DNA of 64,000 nucleotides from Malaya genurostris (lineage: Eukaryota > Arthropoda > Insecta > Diptera > Culicidae), in contig NC_080571.1 in assembly GCF_030247185.1 (NCBI RefSeq), positions 111,407,067 to 111,471,066 of the forward strand. The letters are read 5' to 3'. The translations under genes were made by a program, and so were the position numbers. The notes beneath the pieces were generated by a model. That model saw only the letters and a program-made list of their open reading frames with translations. It searched no databases and was not told the DNA's origin. Position 1 is the stretch's first letter, and every line of letters begins with the position of its first letter. Shown in pieces: positions 43,546 through 53,500 of the stretch.

Positions 43546-44289
43546 CGTTCTTTGAAGCTAGGCAGCTTGTAGAGCTGCGCGAAACTTGCAATTGCAATGG
43601 CAAGTGCACTAATAAGGAATTACCAATGGACCTCGGACAAACCCTCTCCTAAACAACTACAATGTTTAATAAAACATATCAATCAACAAAAAAAATCACT
43701 CTTTAACAGTGCGGTAAAATTTCATTTTCAATCGAATAATATAAGATGGAAATACTAATTCAATTGATATTTGCGGCCATTTTCAAGTGAAGCTTCCAGA
43801 ATCCATCGTCAGTTGAATAGTCGTACCTAGTCATTTGAAGTATTGCTTGCTCAGTTTCAAGTGCCAAGTACTATAGCTGCTTCATTGTCTTCGCTCTTGG
43901 TAGTAAGCAGATTCGAACGAATAGAATTATAAATGAAGTAAAGTATTAAAAATGAAAGCTGAAGGAGGAAACAGTTAATTTAGGTGTATTCTGTGATTGA
44001 TATTTCAGCTATCTGATTAGTCTTTCATCTATTATCTTGAACCGCTCTCACACTATTGAAAGATATATTTTGTTACTTCAAGAGATCAACTGACGGTAAT
44101 TAAACTGAGCCTCGATTGAAGAGAAACGAGTGATGAACTGAATGCTGCTCGTTCGGGCCGTCAGCAAACATTGTGTGTGTCAAAGAGTGAAGTTTACTGC
44201 AGTGGAGAGATCGTCAATGTGTTCCACATTCAGTTTCAATTGAATTGCTGCACTGTCCTGGAACATCTAAAGACTACGAACCGGCAAAG

Positions 44290-45160
44290 CTGAACTTGAC
44301 ATAATTGTGAAGGAACACGTCCCACTAGTCGTATGCTTTCAAGAAACCATGTGTCCAACGAACGATGCAGCAAAAATTCACGGTTTCACAACGTACTACC
44401 GGAAACGCAGCAGTGGCAGCAAAGCCGCAGGCGGAGTTATAACGGCAATAAAAACCGGAATAGACAGCGAAGAAATTGAAGTGCAATCTCAATTAGAAGC
44501 AGTAATAGTAAAGCTAGGTCCCCCAATAAATTGCCACATAGTGAATGTGTACTTGCCCCCTAGAGACGATATCAGTGAAAATAAAATACTGAACCTAATA
44601 AGTGTTATATCTAAACCCAGCCCTATCGTTGGTGACGTAAATGCCCACCATCCTCTATGGGGATCGATGAAAATTAGCAAGCGAGGAAAAATAATTAAAC
44701 AAGTGATAGAAAAAAGTGAATTGGAAAATAGAACGTGCCGACTGTCAGCTTTATCAAGACCTGATCCACTTTCAGCGACAGGATCGTGCATCGGACCAAA
44801 TTTCACACATCACCAGGGAAATAATCAAATCAGTAAATACAGCCATACCTCGGACAAATGGGCATTATACAAGTAAAAGCGTACCTTGGTGGAACGCTGA
44901 AATAGCTTCTGCTATCCACGCCAGAAAAAGAACCTTAAAAAAAACTAAAATCGTGACCAGTAAGAGAAAACAATGAAAACGGTCTATTTGAAAATTTCAG
45001 TACAGCAAGAGCGCACGCGAGAAAAGTTATCCAAACAGCAAAAAAAAACGAAGTTGGATTGAGCTTGCAAACAACTTCACTGTTCAAACTCCGACGAAAG
45101 ACATGTGGAACACCTTTAAACGAATACAAGGATTGAAGACAAACCCAAAGGATTAGAACC
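44290..45160 (+). pseudogene. Endonuclease part of ORF2 of the I-like element
   Basis: Shows VCFQETMCP, HGFTTYYRKRSSG, GGVITAIKTGI, VNVYLPPRDD and VGDVNAHHPLWGS, the conserved order of apurinic-type retrotransposon endonucleases. The frame is then shortened, because the expected downstream SDH block is missing after about 44760. The linker KSVPWWNAEIASAIHARKR (44875-44930) follows in another frame, and RIQGLKTNPKD closes just before the family A insertion at 45165. Confidence 0.8.
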
Positions 45161-45164
45161 AAAG

Positions 45165-45655
45165 ATGGTTTTTATCGTATCAAAGAACGCTCACCAGCAA
45201 CTCTTCACACGATTGAATCAGTGCCATCAAAGAGAGACGGATATCAGCGCAACAACAAAAACCCGGCAAGGCTCATTTAACATAGAATAGACACCAGTGC
45301 GAGAGCGAATTTCTCTCGATGACATTTCTGAGAATCAAAGGTTAGCACGCTGCTGTGGGGATCCTCTCTGAAGCAACAAACGGTCGCTTATTCTCGTTTC
45401 GCGATCCGATTCTATACAGGCAATTATCAACTCGATAGAATCATTTTACTATTGCCGCTTATTCTAACTATGTGCATATAACCTTTGTATAAGTTGTGTC
45501 TATGAAAATGTCTGTGAATGATCCACACAAGGGTTTTGAAATATTGCAACCTAGTATGAGGATCATCAAGTTGAATCATCGATTTGATTTTCTGCGATAA
45601 TTGTCAACTTGCGATTCTCTCTTGGGAAATTCCACACAGCAACGATCATTATCAG
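45165..45655 (+). repeat. Interspersed repeat family A, left block inside I-like element
   Basis: Closely similar to 72-545. It sits between the endonuclease/linker and the RT part of the I-like element in the same orientation as the other family A copies. No target duplication was apparent at its edges. Confidence 0.8.
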
Positions 45656-45839
45656 ACTGTAAATTTTTTTAAGGGCCGTGAAATACTCAGAGTATGAAGT
45701 GGAGCGAAGAAATGTAGAAAAATTCTCTCGCATTTCATGCATTGAGAGACTCGAGTTCTTGTAGCATCTTCTACCGGATTGAAAATGTTGTGTACAATAT
45801 ACATAGCAATATAGCAGCTTCTGTCAAATTTTCTGCAAT

Positions 45840-46700
45840 CACCAACACTGGTTAGAACAATAAAAACCAAAAACGGAACTGCAAGCGATGATGAAAATAT
45901 CGCGGAATCAATTACTATTGCATTCCAGGCAATCTCGAGCGATGCAGTGCTTGGAAAAGAGTTCAACCCGAAACTCCCATCAGATTGCCAAAAACAACTC
46001 TTAGAAGCATATAACATCAAATCCATCAAATTACAAGCCATTCTTTCTGAAGAGCTGTTTAGCAAAAATCTATGAAAGGATGATTAACAATCGAATAATG
46101 CGCCTACTACAAACAAGGAACAACAGCCGACCACCTGGCAATGTTTGAATATGCGATAAGAACCCCTCTCAGCAGGAAACAATGTGTACAGGCGGTATTC
46201 TTGGACATCCAGAAAGCCTACGACACAACTTGGAGGAGATTAGTTTTTAAAAGACTTGCAACTTTGGGAATAGGAGGACTGATGTTACAGAACTTAGAAA
46301 GCATGCTGCGGAAAATATCATTTCGTGTAATAGGGAATGGAAAATTGTCCAGTGAAAAAGTAATGGAAAACGGACTTTGCCAGGGATCTGTGTGAAGTGT
46401 AACACTTTTAGTTATAGCCATCGACACAATCGTCAGTTGCATCCAACAAAGTGTAACATGCTTGATATACGCGGACGATGTCATGCTCATAGCCGGTGGA
46501 GAAAATGCCGAATCCGTTGAAAAGCAGTGGCACGAAGCGCTCAGCAACATCCAAACATGGGAAAAAACTACAGGCTTCAAAGTATGCCACAAATGCTTAG
46601 GAGTCGTGTTCGATCAGTGGTGGAAATTTGAAAAATACATTATAAAAATCGCCACACGAAAATTTTTCAACTTCTTTGTAAAGACGCCAAACAAAAACTA
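45840..46700 (+). pseudogene. Reverse transcriptase part of ORF2 of the I-like element
   Basis: KNGTASDDENIAESITIAFQ, then SCLAKIYERMINNRIMRLL in a shifted frame, then FLDIQKAYDTTWRRLVFKRL (46198-46257), ENGLCQGSV with a TGA after it, and LIYADDVMLIAGG (46459-46497). The catalytic YADD is intact but the frame is stopped at least three times. About 46600 onward the match fades. No RNase H domain was seen. Confidence 0.8.
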
Positions 46701-46829
46701 ATCGTACGATATGCGTCAAAATTTGACTGAATGTGTATAAAAGTGTTGCCAACGTTTAGAGAATAAAAGTTTACCGATTGGACAAGCGCGGGAATTTTAA
46801 AATGAAAATTCCGGTTCTTTTTTTATCAT

Positions 46830-47430
46830 AAGGTACCTTGAAAATTCGGATCTCTCTCATCATGCCATCGACAGGAAACAAGGAGTTGTAAAATCTTGTT
46901 GTGAAATGGATCACAAGCGGGTGATTCAAGACTCAGATGCATGGAAGCTCTACACCCAGATGTTGGCAAAATCGCATTGCATCATTACGTAACGTACGTG
47001 AAAGCTGACTTCCGAAAGCTTCCGAGACTCCTATCTTTTTCTTTTTATTGTAAGTTTAATGTGCCAGAAGACTTTAGAAAGCAGATGTCAATGTTTGGGA
47101 CCTTCTAAGATCACATAACAGTACCAGGATTTTCTGGTGGGATTTGGCAACGTGTCAAAAACACGGAAGATGTTTTGGAGTGCTACAAGGCTAATGAGGT
47201 CAACTTCGTGCCGAGGGACTTCAATCCCCCGAACGCATTGGCCAATTGAGAAGGACTGGACTATCATGAAGTAAGCACTTCGGAAATACTGTTAGGAAGT
47301 AGAATGGGAAAAAAGTATGGATTTCTACGTAAAACAAATGAATGTTGGTCCAAACTTTGTACAAGGTCTTATGAGTAGTGTTAAGAGGAAGGTTCGTACA
47401 CTTGGATATATAATTGAAATCGAATAAAAC
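46830..47430 (+). pseudogene. Degenerate Tc1/mariner transposase, DD37-type
   Basis: EALHPDVGKIALH, FSGGIWQRVKNT, VLECYKANEVNFVPRDFNPP and NECWSKLCTRSYE occur in order. The VNFVPRDFNPPNA block is the one that precedes the third catalytic residue in DD37D/E elements (compare VQFVEKDINPPNC at 61210-61250). Frameshifts and stops abound, and the catalytic Asp segment before VLECYK is deleted. Confidence 0.65.
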
Positions 47431-47439
47431 GAACATGAA

Positions 47440-48716
47440 AAAGGTGGGTGGGTAATGTCAGAGACAAAACTGGATGTCGTGAATACGAAAACAACTGACA
47501 TGTTCCTTAACACTTCCGAATATCAATTAGTTGATCAATTGTATGAAATTGTATGTAGAATTTGAAACGATGCACCTAAACTAAAGTATAGATTATTTAC
47601 ATTTAACATTCTGAAACACAAATTTTATGAAATAACCAGTATAGTTCTTTATGATAAAATAATGGTGGCTCTGAAAAGAACCTTTTATGAAAGCGTTTGT
47701 GATGGAGAGTGATGAGTTGAATTCGAATTCCGATGGATGCCGCTGACTTCCATCATCTAATTCCAGGTTGAACTGTTGTACGTGGGTGCGATTATGATAT
47801 GGTTGGTGTAGGTGTAGCGTTTACAACCGATTATAATCTTCCAATAAGGAAAACATTAATTCGCTGGTTTGATCAATGATACAATAGGCCGAATTTATTG
47901 AACGAAACTATCAATATGCTATAGGGATTCCTTTCTAGCATTCAGAAGGGTCAAATTGCGTAATTCTCTACGACATTAAACTCTGGGACATTTTTCGCAA
48001 AAACAAAGAAGGCTTCACTTGATCTCGATTACTGTGAATTTCACTAATGGGCGGTCCTAAAGGCTATAAAAATAGCCGCATACAGAATTTTTATGTCGAT
48101 TATGTCATTTCAGATTTGCATTTCGTAATAGAAAGAAACTATCAATATGCTGTAGGGATTCGTTTCTAGCATTCAGAAGGACCAAATTGAGGAACTCACT
48201 AAGATATTCACCACTTTTCGGAACATTTTTCTCGAACGATTTGTTGTACAGCAGCAGATATTTCGTTCTCTTAATCAGAACGCGTTCTGATTGGCTGGTG
48301 TTGACATGGGTCAAATGAGACAGGGTTTTCAATAGGGTACTATTGAAATAATTCAATGCTTTTGCTATACACGTTTAAGTTGAAAAATTTCGATTCTATT
48401 GGTAGTTAGATTATATAAATCCTTTTACATATCACTGAGCTATGAGCTTTAAAAATACGAGCAAGGCAAACGCGCCTTAAGGATTATCTTCTTTGATACT
48501 CGTTTATACTAGTTTAATTTTGAATTATTTGAGATTATGTCACACAACTGATAATTTTATTATAAAACTGTGATCATATTTCCGATGGCGTGTAGCAAAA
48601 ATTATGTTTATTCGTTAGATACAACAAGAGATATTCACGATCAAAAACTTACTACTCTCTCAGAGGGTAAATTTTTAAAAAGCACCCCATAGTAAAGTAA
48701 GTCGTATTCACGACAA
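47440..48716 (+). repeat. Interspersed repeat family A, copy 2, right block
   Basis: Starts at GGTGGGTGGGTAATGTCAGA and ends at GTCGTATTCACGACAAAA. It retains TATCAATTAGTTGATCAATTG at the site where copy 1 has only TATCAATTG. It contains an internal partial duplication: a GAAACTATCAATATGCTATAG version at about 47900 and a GAAACTATCAATATGCTGTAG version at about 48130. Confidence 0.75.
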
Positions 48717-49270
48717 AATAATAAATAATATCATTGATTTGATTCCCACAAATGTGTGAATTTTTCATTGTGATGCAATTTGATTCCGTACATCCTATTT
48801 TGAACAATAGCCCCATGAAAAGTCTGCATCCTCATATGTATTACAGAACATGCAGCTAATGATGATAGTTAAGCTCTTTTTTCTAATGAAACATGTGTCA
48901 CACTGACTTTTCTCTCAGTCATCATCGTGCGAACAAATTCTATAATAGAAGAAATTATTCAACCACAAACAATCTGGAGTTTCATAAGAGCCTACTTTTT
49001 CTGTGAAATGACTACTTACGCCATTTTATATTCCTGTGCAGCGTCCTTAGCAAATTTGCTGGTTTGCATTGGCGCAGCAGTTTTTGTTTACGCGCTCTTG
49101 GAATGTGCTCGGGGTTGCTGAGGTGTTTTTTGTTTACGCGACACTGAGGTGCTCTGCGTAAACAAAGAAATTTCACGGACAACCGCGGTAACGTTCACGA
49201 TGGTCTCGGGTTTAGGCCGAACAGCTAGTGAAATGTTAGGAACATAAAAACCACTAGTCGGAAAAAAATC
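48717..49270. other. No gene seen
   Basis: AT-rich sequence, then a GC-richer part near 49030-49200 with the near-repeat TTTTTGTTTACGCG (49082 and 49126). No recognisable coding motif. Confidence 0.4.
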
Positions 49271-49292
49271 AGAGTTGAGTTCAGTAGAGCCC

Positions 49293-49468
49293 AGCTCGGT
49301 TCAGCACAGACCAGACGCAATTGCTGAAGAATTAAGTGAAAAGTTAGAGTTCAGCTCGGTTCAGCACAGACCAGACTCAATTTCTGAAGAATTAAGTGAA
49401 AAGTTAGAGTTCAGCTCGGTTCAGCACAGACCAGACTCAATTTCTGAAGAATTAAGTGAAAAGTTAAG
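49293..49468 (+). repeat. Tandem 60 bp repeat, three units
   Basis: The unit, with landmarks TCAGCTCGGTTCAGCACAGA and GAATTAAGTGAAAAGTTAGA, repeats with an exact 60 bp period. The last two units are identical apart from the end and the first differs at a few bases. Because 60 is a multiple of three, the frame stays open as EFSSVQHRPDSISEELSEKL. The downstream frame closes at once at 49491. It may be part of a retroelement 5' region; the coding status is undecided. Confidence 0.85.
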
Positions 49469-49499
49469 TCTAGTTCGGAGTGTAATACAGTAAGCCGTA

Positions 49500-50530
49500 G
49501 GAGTATGCATAGTGTGCATTGTGAGGGTCAAGTATCAAGTGACCTCAAAATCAAGCAAGAAATAATGTTTTCGGAAGGCATCTAAAGAAGTGAAAATTGC
49601 TGTAATGAATAGAGATTTAACAGATTCATGTGTAGTGTTTGAGATCACCATGAAGTGTTGTGAATAGATTTTCTAACTAGTGGAGTATGCACTAGATTGT
49701 ACTGCAGTAGGACATACGTTCATATGTGCGTAAACTTAATGATATGCCGAACTTAGTGAGACTGCGTGAAGTGTTAGCCTTATTAACAATCGTTAGTGAC
49801 TTTTGTTAGATTGTGGGAAAGAACTCCCAAAACAGCCTAATCCTGCACTATTGAGAATAAGTAGCTGTTAAGTGAAAAGCATAAAAAGATAAACTATAAA
49901 CTCAGAAAAAAGGTGAATTTCGTGGTATTACTCCGTATAGAACTAAAAGAAACGTCATCTTCGTTATTCTGCCACCCGCCACCGCTCGGCCGGGAGCCTA
50001 CACCTGAAATCAAACTATGAAACATCACCATTTCTAATAAACTGCATCGAAACGATATAGATATCGACCAAAGATAAAGGAAAAATATATCTACAGAAAA
50101 ACTAATGCACTAACGAAAAATAAAGATACTAAATGCAATACGCAGAACAATAAAATGCCTACAGATTTTTGGTCACACGAATGCCAAAAGGTTAAAAAAA
50201 ATTCATATCCATAGTATTGCTTTTACTTTTCTACGGTTTTATTAAAATCAGATATTTCTAATCAGTAGTAAATTGACCTATTTTTTATTTCTCACTTAAA
50301 CTAACCTTATCTCTAAACTTTTCAAACTTAAAATAAATATTTCTTGATAAGCTTCAAGGTCTTCATAGTAAAATACGAATTATAGACGAAGCTATCGTAA
50401 GGAACTTGTTCCTTCAAACGGAATGATAGATGCTCACATCTTCACTCAAGTGCAACAGTGCAAGTCCTATTAAAAATCGCTACTAACAAAGTTTTTGGTT
50501 TGGTTAAATTAGATTACTAAGCGCATCATT
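49500..50530. other. No gene seen; possible retroelement 5' leader
   Basis: Sequence such as GTGAAGTGTTAGCC, CCACCCGCCACCGCTCGGCC and a run of A-rich CTGCATCGAAACGATATAG blocks looks like an untranslated leader but has no diagnostic motif. It ends before DM4/DM12 gene 5. Confidence 0.35.
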
Positions 50531-50546
50531 TTTTTACCACTTGGTC

Positions 50547-53500
50547 TCAGAATATGAAATCCTCTGACCATATGCTGTCTTTGCAGAAAGGATACCGTTC
50601 CGCGCAATTTCCGGTATGTGCATGAGCCTCGTCGTACGTTCGGTGCGTGTAATCGACCGGATCTTCGTGTGTGGTTGGCAAGCTAGAAGCAAAACGTTTT
50701 TTTTATGTAATGTAAAACTTAACCAATTGAAAAAAGTTAAGAACCTGAAAACAGCCTTCAATATTTCCCGAAGAAATGATTCCGGCTCGGTAGCGTCCCG
50801 CTTTTGTCCACTTTCACACAGGGCCCTTAGCACACAGTGATGGCCATGGTTACCTTTCCTGAGGAATAGTTGCAGTTGATGAAAATTGTTTAACATTCAC
50901 CTGCTATGCTACGGTTATCTTACGCATCTAGAAATGTTTCGATTTTTCGATACAGCTTGTGCCGTGTCGAACGATGGTGATCCAGAAAGAATTTATCTTC
51001 CGGGTGAGTGCGCTCGTCAATGCTACGTTTGCCAAACACGGGATAGAACCGCTTTCTGTTCATCGGGAAATTGGGAGGGTGCCGGCGGACCCACTCTTGT
51101 AGATACCTATGAACAAGCAGAAGTTTGTCGTTGATCAACAGAGGAAAGTTTTGATCAAAAATGTTTTCTCGACATTGGAAACTATTTACAGGTAAGTGGG
51201 AAAGTCGTCTTGATGTAATGAATTTTATATTAGACTGATTTACAAAACCGATTTTTCTAATATTCTGTCGTAACACAAACAGCACACGTGCTACTGATTA
51301 CCAAACAAAGTTAGTAAAGTCATAAATAAAAATATTCAACTTTCTTACCTGTTGGCCAAATTGCTCCAGTTGTTCCCAGTCCCATTATACGGCGTCACAA
51401 AGTTGGGAGGGAAATTATTGTAGCTATTACTACTACTACTGCCCAGTGGCTGCCACTTGTTTTGGTACTTGTCTTTTGTTGTGCCAATGTTTTCTTCCCC
51501 ACTAGTATAATAATTTATTCGGTTTGAGACGCCTGATGCCGGCGATGGGCTGTCATAATAATAGCTGAGAATATTCGGTTTCTTACTCGTATTAAGGTAG
51601 GAGCTCTGATTTGGCCTGTAGCTGGAATAGTAAGAACTGTTCGTGCCGTAGCTACTCGAATTTGTATCAACTAGCGTGGTTCCATTAGTGTTTTCATCCG
51701 TACGGCGTAGAAGTGATCCATCGGATATTTTATCCTGTAGCAAGTGGAGTATTTCGAAGTACGTTATACTGGGAAGCTGCCAGGCCGCTGCAACCGTCAC
51801 GCCCACCGTGAACAGTAGCGTGCTGCCGACTATTGGAATTGTTTGATCGTATACTGGAATTGAGGAAATTGAGGAATTGAGTTTTTTTTTATTTTCCTGT
51901 TTTCGTTGTAACGGTTCATTTTTATCCTTGCGAGAAACTGGACTGCAAGTCACGTACACCCAAGGACAACGGTACTTCTGCCACGATTCTACAATAATGT
52001 TTCCTTCACAAACTGATATTCCCAACCAATGGACGAGGGCTTGAACAGTGAACCGTTATCTTCTTTTCCTTCACTGAACAGCAATGCGAACGCTTCTCTC
52101 CAAAGTAAAAAAATATAACAAGACCCAGAGTTAAAAAAAATCTTTCGAGCAAACGGTCACAACAAACGTCAATCGTTTGAAAGTGTGTGCTGGTAAATTT
52201 GTAAATATTGGTTCGCACAGATTTTCCGCTTCTTGAACAGCTATTACTATTGGTTGCGAGTAGATATCAAACCAAGCCCGAAAAAACGCCCCATCTTCCA
52301 GGTGGGTCCAATTTATCCACGTGGTCTTGACATACTGAGTTTTTGAATTGTTTTGCTACCAAATTTCACAAAAAAATTAACTATTTGTTCCTCGTTTAGG
52401 GTGAATTTTTGAACATTTGCCTTTGTTTCGATTCGTTCTTTCAAAAAGTAAACTATTGTATTGATTGAAGAGCGTTGCCAAATATGCTAAATCACTGGTT
52501 ATCAAAACTTGTTATGATGATGGTTGCCAAATTAATTTTAACCATGCTCTGGTTGCCATGGTTAAAGTCGTTTATAAAATGATTCGATGACGACATTGTC
52601 AGGAAACTCGTGTCCAACGAGTCCATAACTTCACATAACATAAATTCTCTTGATATTATACTCACCAGGACGCTCATTGATTGCCGATGCGATTGATATT
52701 ATCTTCATTTCTCCTGTCACTGCTTGATTACGATGTGACTAAATATTAATCAAGCAGCATAAACATTGAATTAAATTCATATACACCAATAAACTCCGAA
52801 ATCCGATGACTTTTTACAAAGAACAATTAACTTTAACAATTTATGTTAGTACTCTCATGAAATTTGTTTACTTCAACAGGGAATAGGAGAATGAGAGAGG
52901 GAACAAAATGCGTCACCTGTCTTTGACTGAGTGTACTTCTACTTGGTCATTGAACTATCGAGTATCTCATTTGACAGACACTTTGACCGTACCGAATTCA
53001 GTTGTCGATGATTTTAGTCAGTCTGTCAAGGTCATTTGACATGACTGACAATTTACAGCTCTGGTTGTAATATGACTAACTAGAGTCTTGCCCAATACTG
53101 ATCATACTGCAGAAAAATTACACTATTCACATTATTCTTAGGTTATGCATTTATTCGAAGACGAAACGTAAACACAATATTTACTTTAAGTAGATTTGTA
53201 ATGGTGGCTGATTCTAAATTAAAAGACGCATGAGGGGGACGGGTATAGTGTGATGGGTAAGTCGATGCCTTTCACGCAGCCCATCTGGGTTCGATTCCCA
53301 ACCCCGCACATAGGGTCAGAAGGTTTTTCTACTCCCAAGAAGTGAATGACCTCAAGGCTAAAACCTCTATAATCGAAAAAAAGACGCGTGCGTTGATCAG
53401 GTAGTAACCGAATTGTTTATATCTTTTGGAAAGTAACCTGAACATGCAAAATGTTCGAAAGTAATCAACGATGTCAGCCCAAGAAATGAGTCATTGGAAC

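Larger units (their letters stand above)
42980..46705 (+). mobile_element. I-like non-LTR retrotransposon, decayed and interrupted
   Basis: In order on the plus strand: a gag-like ORF1 with zinc knuckles (43330-43545), an unassigned gap (43640-44290), an endonuclease (44300-44880), the linker motif VPWWNAEIASAI (about 44880-44915), an inserted block of repeat family A (45165-45655), and a reverse transcriptase (about 45840-46700). The order is that of an I-type element with ORF1 and ORF2. Boundaries are approximate because neither a 5' end nor a poly(A)/3' end was identified. Confidence 0.7.

Noticed and set aside
49293..49468. CRISPR-like array
   Set aside because: The units are contiguous tandem repeats without spacers, in a eukaryotic context.
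51864..52025. Start of gene 5 at the Met near 52025
   Set aside because: The residues between 52025 and 51854 lack a signal peptide and family motif. The distant exon at 55202-55421 supplies both with a matching splice phase.
53233..53310. Possible functional tRNA gene because of a perfect B box
   Set aside because: The head does not fold into an acceptor stem with the expected partner, and the segment continues into a SINE body with an A-rich tail and a target duplication.
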